A DNA stretch of 22,819 nt from Xylophilus ampelinus (GCF_901875635.1 NZ_CABFMN010000138.1:1-22819), one strand, 5' to 3'; shown: positions 7,529 through 14,334, counted from the first letter of the stretch. Notes: generated by a model not told the origin, from the letters alone. Numbers and translations are program-made.

Positions 7529-9151
7529 ATGACGACCCTTTTTCCGGCGCGCTACACCGCCTTCGCCCTGTGCATCGCCGGGCTGGTGGCAAGCGTGGCC
7601 GCCGCGCTGCTGATGCCGCACGCGTGGACGGCGTGGATCGCCACGGGCCTCTTCGCCGTGCTCACGGCCACCGGTGTGCACGACGTGCGCCAGCAGCGCC
7701 ACGCCATCCTGCGCAACTACCCGGTCATCGGGCACCTGCGCTTCCTGCTGGAGTACATCCGCCCCGAGATGCGGCAGTACTTCATCGAGAGCGACACCGA
7801 GGCTTCGCCCTTCTCGCGCGCGCAGCGATCGCTGGTGTACCAGCGCGCCAAGGGCGACCCCGACAACCGGCCCTTCGGCACGCAGCTGAACGTCAGCCTC
7901 GCCGGCTACGAGTGGATCAACCACTCGATGCAGCCGACGCAGATCGGCAGCCACGACTTCCGCATCACCATCGGCGAGGGCTGCGCGCAGCCCTACAGCG
8001 CGAGCGTGTTCAACATCTCGGCAATGAGCTTCGGCTCCCTGTCGGCCAACGCGATCATGGCGCTGAACCTGGGCGCCAAGCTGGGCCACTTCGCGCACGA
8101 CACGGGCGAAGGCTCGATCAGCCGCCACCACCGCGTGCACGGCGGTGACCTGATCTGGGAGATCGGCTCGGGCTACTTCGGCTGCCGCGACGAGCGCGGC
8201 CGCTTCAGCGAGGAGCGCTTCGTCGAGAACGCGCGCGACCCGCAGGTGAAGATGGTCGAGATCAAGCTCAGCCAGGGCGCCAAGCCGGGCCATGGCGGCG
8301 TGCTGCCGGGTCCGAAGGTCACGCCCGAGATCGCTGCCGCGCGCGGCGTGCCGGTGGGGGTGGACTGCATCTCGCCCTCGTCGCACAGCGCCTTCTCCAC
8401 GCCCGTCGAGATGATGCACTTCGTGGCCAGGCTGCGCGAGCTCTCGGGCGGCAAGCCCACCGGCTTCAAGCTGTGCATCGGGCACCCGTGGGAGTGGTTC
8501 GCCATCGTCAAGGCGATGCTGGCGACCGGCATCACGCCGGACTTCATCGTGGTCGACGGCGCCGAGGGCGGCACCGGCGCGGCGCCGGTGGAGTTCTCCG
8601 ACCACGTGGGTGCGCCGCTGCAGGACGGGCTGCTGCTGGTGCACAACACGCTCATCGGCACCGGCCTGCGCGGGCGCATCAAGCTCGGCTGCGCGGGCAA
8701 GGTGATCACCGCCTTCGACGTCGCGCGCATGATGGCGCTGGGCGCCGACTGGTGCAACGCGGCGCGCGGCTTCATGATGGCGCTGGGCTGCATCCAGGCC
8801 CAGACCTGCCACACCGGCCACTGCCCGACCGGCGTGACCACGCAGGACCCGAAGCGCCAGCAGGCGCTGGTGGTGCCGAACAAGGCCGACCGCGTGCACA
8901 ACCTGCACCGCAGCACGCTGCACGCGCTGGCCGAGCTGGTGCAGGCCGCCGGCCTGGACCATCCGCAGCAGATCACGGCCCACCACATCGTGCGGCGCAT
9001 CTCCGACACCGAGGTGCGGCAGCTGTCCAACCTCATCATGCAGGTGCAGCCCGGTGCATTGCTGGGGCCGCTGGACGCGCAGCACAATGTGTTCCGCATG
9101 TACTGGCCGATCGCCAGCGCCGACAGTTTCCAGCCCATCGCCGTGGCATGA
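7529..9151 (+). CDS. Membrane-anchored FMN-binding glutamate synthase-domain protein
   Basis: A 540-aa protein with two predicted membrane helices (about residues 8-27 and 32-50) followed by a glutamate synthase central/FMN barrel. The barrel shows SAMSFGSLS, DTGEGSIS, KPGHGGVLPG, VDGAEGGTGAAP and a cysteine cluster Cys421-x5-Cys427-x4-Cys432, the spacing that binds [3Fe-4S] in GltB. It lacks the glutaminase and C-terminal beta-helix domains of true GltB, as in the stand-alone FMN-binding glutamate-synthase-like family whose reaction is unknown. The start is supported by GAGAGGA upstream. The stop overlaps an ATG (ATGA at 9148) of a 21-codon frame leading to the next gene. Confidence 0.93.
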   Translation: MTTLFPARYTAFALCIAGLVASVAAALLMPHAWTAWIATGLFAVLTATGVHDVRQQRHAILRNYPVIGHLRFLLEYIRPEMRQYFIESDTEASPFSRAQRSLVYQRAKGDPDNRPFGTQLNVSLAGYEWINHSMQPTQIGSHDFRITIGEGCAQPYSASVFNISAMSFGSLSANAIMALNLGAKLGHFAHDTGEGSISRHHRVHGGDLIWEIGSGYFGCRDERGRFSEERFVENARDPQVKMVEIKLSQGAKPGHGGVLPGPKVTPEIAAARGVPVGVDCISPSSHSAFSTPVEMMHFVARLRELSGGKPTGFKLCIGHPWEWFAIVKAMLATGITPDFIVVDGAEGGTGAAPVEFSDHVGAPLQDGLLLVHNTLIGTGLRGRIKLGCAGKVITAFDVARMMALGADWCNAARGFMMALGCIQAQTCHTGHCPTGVTTQDPKRQQALVVPNKADRVHNLHRSTLHALAELVQAAGLDHPQQITAHHIVRRISDTEVRQLSNLIMQVQPGALLGPLDAQHNVFRMYWPIASADSFQPIAVA

Positions 9152-9213
9152 CGCCGACCGACGCTTCTCCTCCTTTGCGCCCGCCGCTCGAAGGCGCTGC
9201 ACGCGCACCATGA
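9148..9213 (+). CDS. Possible 21-codon coupling ORF
   Basis: A 21-codon frame whose ATG overlaps the upstream stop (ATGA, 9148-9151) and whose stop overlaps the start of the BUD32-like gene (ATGA, 9210-9213). The peptide is proline-rich (begins MTPTDASPPLRPPL) and matches nothing I know. Ribosomes finishing the FMN gene could restart here and then again at the kinase-like gene. It may equally be chance spacing, or an alternative, untranslated gap. Low confidence as a functional peptide. Confidence 0.25.
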   Translation: MTPTDASPPLRPPLEGAARAP

Positions 9214-10115
9214 ACCCGCTGAAGAACCGGTCGGCGCGCATGCAGGCGCGCCGCAGCGGCACCTCCGCGCCCAGCCCGCTGGCCGCCACCGGCGAGATTC
9301 CTGCCGCGCCTGCGCCGGGCGACTACGCCGCCTTCCTGCGCAGCGCGCTGCCGCAGCAGACGCGCGGCGTGGCCAGCCACCGGCTGGGCGGCGAGCGCGT
9401 GTGGCTCAAGCGCGCCGGGCCACGGCACAGCCGGTTCCGCTACCGGCTGTTGGCCTTGCTGTCGCGCGCCTTCCGGCTCGACGTGCTCACGCCCGTGCCC
9501 AACCTGGGCGGCGAGGCGGCCATCGCCACCGAGGCGCAACGCCTGCGCGCACTGGCCGAGGCGGGCGTGCGCGTGCCGCGCGTGCTGGCGCAGCAGGCCG
9601 ATGGGCTGCTGATCTCCGACATGGGCCAGGGCGGGCGCGCCGCGGTCGTGCTGAACGAGCGGCTCGACCACGCCGCCGCGAGCGGCCCCGCCGCGCTGCT
9701 GGCCGTCTGGCGCGAGGGGCTGGACGCGATCGCCGCCGTGCATGCGCGCGATGCCTACCTGAGCCAGGCCTTCTCGCGCAACCTGATGCACTGCCCCGAC
9801 GGCGAGATCGGCTTCATCGACTTCGAGGACGACCCGGGCGCCACCCTGACGCTGGCCGAATGCCAGACGCGCGACTGGCTGAGCTACCTGCATTCGACGG
9901 CGCTGCTGGTGCACGCCTCGGCGCCGCGCGCCGGCGCCGAGCACTGGCATGCGGTGCTCGCCGGTGCCGACGCGTCGGTGCGCGAGCGCATCGCGCATGC
10001 GGCCCAGCGCATGCGCTGGCTGCGCCATCTGCCCAAGGGCCGCCGGTGGGGGCGCGACACGCAGCGGGTGCGCGCGGTGGCGCGGCTGCTGGCCCAGTGG
10101 CACCTGGCGAACTGA
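9210..10115 (+). CDS. BUD32-like kinase-fold protein
   Basis: A 301-aa protein resembling proteins annotated in related bacteria as BUD32-family or lipopolysaccharide-kinase-like. Kinase-fold landmarks: Lys67 in VWLKRAG (possible ATP lysine), GGEAAIATEAQRL (helix-C glutamate), RVPRVLAQQADGLLISDMG (hinge region), and IDFEDDPG with Asp204 in the DFG position. The usual HGDLxxxN catalytic loop is replaced by LSQAFSRN, with Gln186 where the catalytic Asp should be, so activity is uncertain. The C-terminus is rich in Arg and aromatic residues (RWGRDTQRVR). The start overlaps a tiny upstream ORF stop (ATGA), implying coupling to the FMN-protein gene. It could phosphorylate a small molecule or be a pseudokinase. 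Confidence 0.75.
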   Translation: MNPLKNRSARMQARRSGTSAPSPLAATGEIPAAPAPGDYAAFLRSALPQQTRGVASHRLGGERVWLKRAGPRHSRFRYRLLALLSRAFRLDVLTPVPNLGGEAAIATEAQRLRALAEAGVRVPRVLAQQADGLLISDMGQGGRAAVVLNERLDHAAASGPAALLAVWREGLDAIAAVHARDAYLSQAFSRNLMHCPDGEIGFIDFEDDPGATLTLAECQTRDWLSYLHSTALLVHASAPRAGAEHWHAVLAGADASVRERIAHAAQRMRWLRHLPKGRRWGRDTQRVRAVARLLAQWHLAN

Positions 10116-10135
10116 TGTCCTGAATTGTCCGATTT

Positions 10136-10152
10136 GCTCCTTTTTCAGGAGC
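10136..10152 (+). terminator. Candidate terminator hairpin after the BUD32-like gene
   Basis: GCTCCT and AGGAGC form a perfect 6-bp stem with a 5-base TTTTC loop, 20 bases past the stop codon, followed by the T-rich TTCTTGT. The T tract is imperfect. The AT-rich gap between convergent genes is where termination is expected. Confidence 0.5.
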
Positions 10153-10175
10153 TTCTTGTGCAAGTCTGGCAAGCG

Positions 10176-10190
10176 AAAAAGCCACTTTTT
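10176..10190. terminator. A/T-rich symmetric element, possible bidirectional terminator
   Basis: AAAAAG and CTTTTT flank CCA, giving a weak 6-bp inverted repeat that yields a T tract on both strands in the convergent gap between the BUD32-like gene and the lipoprotein gene. The stem is almost all A-T, so this is a weak call. Confidence 0.3.
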
Positions 10191-10235
10191 ATTCGAACGA
10201 TCCCGTGTCCGATTCTGTCGCCAGTGCGCCAGAGG

Positions 10236-10598
10236 TCAGCGCACCGCGGGCTGCAGGTCGGAGATGCGCGTCAGTTCCACGCCGTCGACCACCATGGTCC
10301 AGCGTCCGTTCGCTTCGCGGGGTGGGCGCGTGACGACGAAGGTGCTCTTCATGGGCCCGAGGCCGACATCGAAGTTGTCGCCGGCAAAGCCTTGCAGCGG
10401 CCCGTTGACCGAGGTCGTCACGCCGGCCTTGATGCGCTCGTAGCGCACCGAGCCGTCCTGTGTGATGAGCAGGTACATCGTCGGCTGCTTCCACTCGCCG
10501 ACATAGGCGGCCTTGTCGGGCGGGACCGGCTTGCCGCAGGCGGCGAGCGCGGCAGCCAGGGTCAGGGCGATGAATCCAAGAAAGCAGCGTGCGGGCAT
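10236..10598 (-). CDS. Small outer- or inner-membrane lipoprotein, unknown function
   Basis: A 120-aa lipoprotein: a hydrophobic signal segment followed by the lipobox LAAC with the modified cysteine at residue 21, then GKPVPPDKAAYVGEW. The remainder looks like a compact beta-rich domain (EWKQPTMYLLITQDGSVRY, later RWTMVVDGVELTRISDL), reminiscent of small lipocalin/META-like folds, but I cannot assign a family. The residue after the lipidated cysteine is Gly, not Asp, so outer-membrane sorting is likely. GGAGGT six bases before ATG fixes this start over an upstream in-frame ATG at 10619. It lies 61 bases downstream of the TetR gene on the same strand. Confidence 0.8.
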   Translation of the reverse strand: MPARCFLGFIALTLAAALAACGKPVPPDKAAYVGEWKQPTMYLLITQDGSVRYERIKAGVTTSVNGPLQGFAGDNFDVGLGPMKSTFVVTRPPREANGRWTMVVDGVELTRISDLQPAVR

Positions 10599-10659
10599 GC
10601 GACCACCTCCGCGACGCATCCTAGCCACCGCCTCGGGCCGGGCGAAGTGGCCGGAAGCT

Positions 10660-11445
10660 CTACGCCGCGCGCCGCAAGGCGCGGCTGCGCGCCTCCAGCC
10701 CGCGCAGCAGCACGTCGATCCAGGCCTCGAAGCCGCTGTCGAGTGGCTGCGTCCGCCCGTCGGTCCAGCGCAGCAGGAAGGCCCGGTTGCGCAGCGCACC
10801 GAGACGGCCCGCCAGCTGCGGGTGCCGCCCTGCGTCCACCGCGTCGATCTGCGCACGGCAGGCTTCGGCCCAGGCCTCGCCCCCACCGGCGGGCGCGGTC
10901 GACAGCTCCAGCGTGGCGAAGCCGCACAGCGCCGCCACCACCACGTTGAAGGCATCGACCAGCGCATCGCCCTCGAAGCGCGCCTGCTCGAGCGCGACCA
11001 CGATGTGCTCGAGCAGGGGCGCGTCGAAGGCCGCGTTGTAGGCCAGCTCGCTCGCGACCACCGGCGCGAGGTGCGGGTGGGCGCGCAGCGCCGCGCGAAA
11101 GGCCACCAGCAGCGCGCGCAGGCGCGCCTGCCAGCTCAGCGTCCCCTCCGAGGGGATGGCGGCGGCAACGCCCTCGAGCGCCAGCGCGATGACGCCCGAC
11201 ACCAGCGCGTCGCGGTTGGGCACATGCCAGTACAGCGCGGCGGGCGCCACCTGCAACGTTGCAGCCAGCGCGCGGATGTTGAAGGCCGCCAGCCCCTGCT
11301 CGTCGATGAGGGCCAGCGCGGCCTGCAGGATGCGTTCACGGCCCAGCGCGGCATCGGCCGCGGCGCGCGCCTCGCCCTTGCGCGGACGGCCCGGGCCGGG
11401 GCGGACGGGGGCGGAGCGGCGGGTAGCGAGGCGCGAGGAAGCCAT
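10660..11445 (-). CDS. TetR-family regulator, divergent from the transaminase
   Basis: A 261-aa repressor of the TetR type proper. The N-terminus is basic and GRPRKGEAR-rich; the helix-turn-helix is at about residues 56-78 (NIRALAATLQVAPAALYWHV). The C-terminal domain resembles the tetracycline-repressor ligand domain (RAHPHLAPVVASEL). The ATG at 11445 is preferred over an upstream in-frame TTG at 11478, which lies inside the operator dyad. There is no Shine-Dalgarno before this ATG, but a good -10 (TAGAAT) ends six bases upstream, so the mRNA may be leaderless. It probably represses itself and the divergent class IV transaminase through the dyad at 11464-11499. Confidence 0.9.
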   Translation of the reverse strand: MASSRLATRRSAPVRPGPGRPRKGEARAAADAALGRERILQAALALIDEQGLAAFNIRALAATLQVAPAALYWHVPNRDALVSGVIALALEGVAAAIPSEGTLSWQARLRALLVAFRAALRAHPHLAPVVASELAYNAAFDAPLLEHIVVALEQARFEGDALVDAFNVVVAALCGFATLELSTAPAGGGEAWAEACRAQIDAVDAGRHPQLAGRLGALRNRAFLLRWTDGRTQPLDSGFEAWIDVLLRGLEARSRALRRAA

Positions 11446-11450
11446 GCGCG

Positions 11451-11478
11451 ATTCTAGGCATCGTTGATCGTCGTTCAA
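11451..11478 (-). promoter_or_regulatory. Candidate promoter of the TetR gene
   Basis: On the minus strand, TTGAAC (11478-11473) and TAGAAT (11456-11451) are separated by 16 bases; the -10 matches the sigma-70 consensus in five of six positions and the -35 in four of six. Transcription would begin at or within a base of the TetR ATG. The -35 box is inside the palindrome. Confidence 0.5.
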
Positions 11479-11499
11479 TATTTATTGAACATCGATCAA
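11464..11499. promoter_or_regulatory. Large dyad operator between TetR and transaminase genes
   Basis: Inner arms GTTCAATA (11473-11480) and TATTGAAC (11483-11490) are perfect around TT. Outer arms TTGATCG (11464-11470) and CGATCAA (11493-11499) are also perfect and equally spaced, giving 30 of 36 positions in symmetry. It is AT-rich in GC-rich surroundings and overlaps both divergent -35 candidates, so a bound TetR dimer pair would shut both genes. Confidence 0.75.
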
Positions 11500-11513
11500 T
11501 TAATGGGCATGAT
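11485..11513 (+). promoter_or_regulatory. Candidate promoter of the transaminase gene
   Basis: TTGAAC (11485-11490) and CATGAT (11508-11513) are 17 bases apart; each matches the sigma-70 consensus at four of six positions. The -35 lies in the right half of the dyad. An additional imperfect palindrome, GGGC/GCCC around TGATCA (11505-11520), covers the -10 and expected start point. Confidence 0.45.
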
Positions 11514-11532
11514 CACGCCCATCGTTTTGTCT

Positions 11533-11536
11533 GGAG
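11533..11536 (+). promoter_or_regulatory. Ribosome site that decides the transaminase start
   Basis: GGAG directly abuts an in-frame ATG at 11537 (no spacing) and is nine bases before the ATG at 11546, so the second ATG is the usable one. Confidence 0.55.
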
Positions 11537-11545
11537 ATGATCGCC

Positions 11546-12466
11546 ATGGCCCTGCCTCCCATCCCCGCCGCCGGCCAGTTCGACGGCGGCTGCGCCTTCG
11601 CCGAAGGCGCCTTCGTGCCCCTGGCCGAGGCGAAGATCTCGCTCTTCGACTGGGGCTTCACCCGTTCCGACGCGACCTACGACGTGGCCAGCACCTGGCA
11701 GGGTGCGTTCTTCCGGCTCGACACGCACATGGACCGCTTCTTCTCCAGCCTGGAGAAGATGCGCATGTCGATCCCCTACGGCCGCGAGGAGTTGCGCGCC
11801 ATCCTGCACGGCTGCGTGCGTGGCGCGGGCCTGCAGGACGCCTACGTGGCGATGGTGTGCACGCGCGGCGTGCCGCCCAAGGGGGCGCGCGACCCGCGCC
11901 TGGCGACCAACCGCTTCTACGCCTATGCCCTGCCCTACGTGTGGATCGCACCGCCCGAGAAGCAGCGCGAGGGCATCGACCTGCACATCAGCGAGCGCGT
12001 GCGCATCGCGCCCGAGTCGGTCGACCCGACGGTCAAGAACTACCACTGGATGGACCTGGTGCAGTCGCTCTTCGACGCCTACGACCGCGGGCGCGACACC
12101 AGCTGCGTGGTCGATGCGCTAGGCAACCTCGCTGAAGGGCCGGGCTTCAACGTCTTCATCGTCAAGGACGGCGAGGTGCGCACGGCCGATCGCGGCGTGC
12201 TGGAAGGCGTTTCGCGCCGCACCGCCCTGGAGCTGTGCGAACGGCTCGGCATCCCGGTCCGCGTCGCGCCGCTGCCCGTGGCGGACGTGCGCGCGGCCGA
12301 CGAAGTGTTCCTGACCTCCACCGGTGGCGGCATCCTGCCCATCGCCAAGCTCGACGGCGTGCCGCTGCCGCAGTTTCCCGGGCCCGTCACCGAGCGCCTG
12401 CATGCCGCGTACTGGGCGATGCGGGACGAAACGGCGTACTGCGACGCGGTGGACTACGGCCCGTAG
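11546..12466 (+). CDS. Class IV PLP transaminase, (R)-selective amine transaminase-like
   Basis: A 306-aa fold-type IV aminotransferase. The Schiff-base lysine is Lys164 in DPTVKNYHWMDL, and the cofactor-phosphate and active-site segments AEGPGFNVFIVKDG and STGGGILP are in order. The sequence tracks the ATA-117 (R)-amine transaminase subgroup along its length as I remember it: ISLFDWGFTRSDATYDV, FFRLDTHMDRFF, YAYALPYVWI and VKNYHW. It would therefore transfer an amino group between an (R)-amine and a keto acid; branched-chain or D-amino-acid transaminase activity is an alternative. The start at 11546 is chosen because GGAG lies nine bases upstream; the in-frame ATG at 11537 abuts that GGAG and is unlikely. 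Control by the divergent TetR is likely. Confidence 0.85.
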   Translation: MALPPIPAAGQFDGGCAFAEGAFVPLAEAKISLFDWGFTRSDATYDVASTWQGAFFRLDTHMDRFFSSLEKMRMSIPYGREELRAILHGCVRGAGLQDAYVAMVCTRGVPPKGARDPRLATNRFYAYALPYVWIAPPEKQREGIDLHISERVRIAPESVDPTVKNYHWMDLVQSLFDAYDRGRDTSCVVDALGNLAEGPGFNVFIVKDGEVRTADRGVLEGVSRRTALELCERLGIPVRVAPLPVADVRAADEVFLTSTGGGILPIAKLDGVPLPQFPGPVTERLHAAYWAMRDETAYCDAVDYGP

Positions 12467-12744
12467 CACGCTCGCCAGCGCAATCAACAGCAAGCGGATA
12501 TCCGTTTCAGACATGCCCTTTTCCAGGACCACCGCCATGGCCCGGCGGGTGCGGCCGGGGGGCGAGTGTCGGCGGCATGTGCATGCGGCCGCTCGGCGGG
12601 TGCCGAAAACCCGAGGCCGGCAGCAGCCCCATCGCTCACACTTGCCCGATGCGACAGGGCCGCCTGGCCGAACTGGAAAACGCAGGACGGGTCGGCGTAC
12701 CGCGATGTGGGCGACCCAGGGCTGAGCGCCTCCCGCAGGCGCGA
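12467..12744. other. 278-base convergent intergenic gap
   Basis: Between the transaminase and the small secreted protein. It holds a 10-bp palindrome CGGATATCCG (12495-12504) and no convincing gene, terminator or repeat. Confidence 0.5.
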
Positions 12745-13122
12745 TCAGCGCACCGTCGACATCACGGTCGCACGGCAGCGCGGCTGGTCTCGCGGCGCGA
12801 GCATGGCGCAGTTGGCCAGGGCGCGCTCCTGCATGTCCGACAGGCGCGGCCGCTGCGCGGGTTCGGGCTGCCAGCCGTAAGCCGGAGGAGGAGGCGGCGG
12901 CTCGCGGCGCCAGCCTTCGGCATATGGATCGCGCTCGTAGCGCGGCGGGGGCGGCACGTAGCGACGCCGATCGTTCTGCAGCCGGTACATGCAGGTGTTG
13001 AAGTCGTAGCCCGAACGACCGCTCGCACAGTAACGTCGATCGGCTTCGTACATGTCGCGCTGCGCGAACGCCGGTGCGGCGTGCACAAGCCCCAGCAGGG
13101 CGAGAACGGCAATCTTCTTCAT
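12745..13122 (-). CDS. Small secreted proline-rich protein, unknown function
   Basis: A 125-aa protein with a clean Sec signal peptide (KKIAVLALLGL core, cleavage after AFA near residue 20). The mature part has four cysteines in YCASG, NTCMY, ANCAM and QPRCRA contexts, which could form two disulfides in the periplasm. A Pro/Tyr/Arg-rich middle (PPPPRYERDP, EPPPPPPAYGW) separates the cysteine pairs. It is not recognised as a named family. It is the last gene of a minus-strand run below the GNAT and PIN genes, separated from GNAT by 71 bases. Confidence 0.7.
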   Translation of the reverse strand: MKKIAVLALLGLVHAAPAFAQRDMYEADRRYCASGRSGYDFNTCMYRLQNDRRRYVPPPPRYERDPYAEGWRREPPPPPPAYGWQPEPAQRPRLSDMQERALANCAMLAPRDQPRCRATVMSTVR

Positions 13123-13193
13123 GGCGGTGCGAGCGAAGGAAGGGGGCGGCGGGGCACCCATTGTGCAGCGTGCGGCGCCGCGCCTGGCGTAGG

Positions 13194-13697
13194 TCAATCG
13201 GCCAGCAGCAGGCCCATCACCCACTCGTCCACATAGTGCGGCTGGTCGGCCCGCTTGTAGAACTGCCGCAGCGTGCCCTCGTGCACGAAGCCCAGCTTGG
13301 CGTAGAAGCGCAGTGCGCGCGAGTTGTCGGCCTCGGCGTAGAGTTCGACGCGGCGCACGCCCTCCGCACGCAGGCGGTCGATGGCGTCGGCCAGCATGGG
13401 GCGGGCGATGCCCTGGCCGTGGCGACGCGGATCGACGGCCAAGGTGCCCAGCAGCACGACGTGGTTCACGCGGCCGGGGTAGCGCGTGGCGCGGTAGAAG
13501 CCCGCCACCTCGCCGCCCTCGACGGTCCACACATGGAAGCTGCCGCTGGCGAGCAGCTCGTCGTACACCGGGACAAAGGCCTCGTGCGACATCGGCTCGT
13601 AGGTGAGGTAGGGCGTGACCTCGGGATGGCTGTAGATCGCGAAGACGGCATCGCGGTCGGCGGGAGTGGCAAGGCGTCGCAGGGCGGTCTCCTTCAG
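13194..13697 (-). CDS. GNAT-family N-acetyltransferase, apparent CTG start
   Basis: A 167-residue acetyl-CoA-dependent acyltransferase. The acetyl-CoA loop is at residues 91-98 (RRHGQGIA), preceded by VVLLGTLAVDP and followed by the family pattern VELYAEADNSRALRFYAKLGF. No ATG, GTG or TTG lies in frame near the point where homology to such proteins begins; the first in-frame Met (Met36) is already inside the domain. A CTG at 13697-13695 overlaps the PIN gene stop as CTGA, exactly where a coupled ATGA start would sit, and gives the natural N-terminus (LKETALRRL). I chose it on that basis. A point mutation of ATG to CTG or a sequencing error are alternatives. The substrate is unknown; the GNAT is not of the TacT toxin type by context alone. 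Confidence 0.8.
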   Translation of the reverse strand: MKETALRRLATPADRDAVFAIYSHPEVTPYLTYEPMSHEAFVPVYDELLASGSFHVWTVEGGEVAGFYRATRYPGRVNHVVLLGTLAVDPRRHGQGIARPMLADAIDRLRAEGVRRVELYAEADNSRALRFYAKLGFVHEGTLRQFYKRADQPHYVDEWVMGLLLAD

Positions 13698-14122
13698 GCC
13701 GGCTGGGCCACAGACGCGAAGCGGGGAGCCGCCACGACGCCGAGGCGCTCCAGCCGCCGCTTCATGGTGAGCACCGCCCGGTCCTTGCTCAGGAGCGGCG
13801 CGCGGTGTGCGACAGCCAGGTCGATGAAGCCCTGGTCGTCGGGATCGGCGCAGGTCACGGGGGCCTTGGGCGCGGTATCGACGAGCCGGGCGTGGCGGTC
13901 GAACTGCGCCAGCACGTCGGCATCCGCGAGGCGATAGAAAGCCAGGCGGGGCGCGATCTGCGGGTAGCCCAGTACGCGGGCCAGTTCGATGCGCATGGCC
14001 GCGGTGGCGAGCCACTCGACCTCGCCGGCTTCCAGCGCCGCGCGCAAAGGCTTTGCGGCAGCGTCATCGAAGACGAAGAGGTCGAGGACGATGTTGGTGT
14101 CGATGACGAGGCGAGGGCGCAT
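13694..14122 (-). CDS. PIN-domain protein (COG1569-type putative toxin), orphan
   Basis: A 142-aa PIN-fold ribonuclease-like protein. Acidic site residues visible: Asp8 in LVIDTNIVLDLF, Glu46 in MRIELARVLGY, and the CADPDDQGFIDLAV cluster at residues 91-104, which resembles the COG1569 group of putative toxin components (CxDPDD motif). No antitoxin-like small DNA-binding gene precedes or follows it; the gene downstream, overlapping by four bases, is the GNAT. It may be an orphan toxin, a domesticated RNase, or a toxin whose antitoxin was lost. A conserved hairpin repeat (14173-14266) lies 51 bases upstream in the sense orientation, so it may be part of the mRNA leader. Confidence 0.85.
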   Translation of the reverse strand: MRPRLVIDTNIVLDLFVFDDAAAKPLRAALEAGEVEWLATAAMRIELARVLGYPQIAPRLAFYRLADADVLAQFDRHARLVDTAPKAPVTCADPDDQGFIDLAVAHRAPLLSKDRAVLTMKRRLERLGVVAAPRFASVAQPA

Positions 14123-14172
14123 GGGGCTTGTTTTTGGCAAACGCGTGGATTGGAACCGAAGATTCGGCACTC

Positions 14173-14266
14173 GTGCCAAGGCCACCGGGCACCCCCCTCT
14201 GCGAATGTCCGCCGCCTTCGGCTCCTCCTTGATTTCGCTGCGGGAGGCACCCGGCGCCCTTGGCAC
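14173..14266 (-). repeat. Conserved-core hairpin element, copy A
   Basis: A 25-position stem (14173-14197 with 14242-14266; one G-G mismatch, four G-U pairs when read on the minus strand) caps a 44-base apical part holding a 41-base core (14201-14241). The core matches copy B at 40 of 41 bases in the opposite orientation. It contains AAGGAGGAGCCGAAGG, an internal GCGAA/TTCGC helix and a GCC-GAA-GGC mini-hairpin. It lies in the PIN-gene leader, sense strand. Confidence 0.8.
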
Positions 14267-14321
14267 AGTGCGGATGGGCGCGGCTGGCAAGAGCCGAAGC
14301 AGGCCCGGCGTTCCATTTGCT

Positions 14322-14334
14322 GCAACTCAGTTGC
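14322..14334. promoter_or_regulatory. Perfect 13-bp palindrome upstream of pirin
   Basis: GCAACT and AGTTGC flank a single C, 66 bases before the pirin ATG. It is possibly an operator, but may be chance; no -10/-35 pair could be fixed around it. Confidence 0.3.

Noticed and set aside
7466..9289. A long minus-strand open frame running upstream of the SEC-C gene, opposite the FMN gene
   Set aside because: It is antisense to a clearly coding, motif-rich gene; the composition (Val/His/Arg/Ala) is that of a high-GC shadow frame.
12467..12744. Small Arg-rich open frames in the gap after the transaminase
   Set aside because: No ribosome sites, no recognisable domain, GC-shadow composition.
13194..14122. 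PIN-GNAT pair as a classical type II toxin-antitoxin module
   Set aside because: GNATs paired with antitoxins are toxins themselves and have RHH partners; neither gene here encodes a DNA-binding antitoxin.
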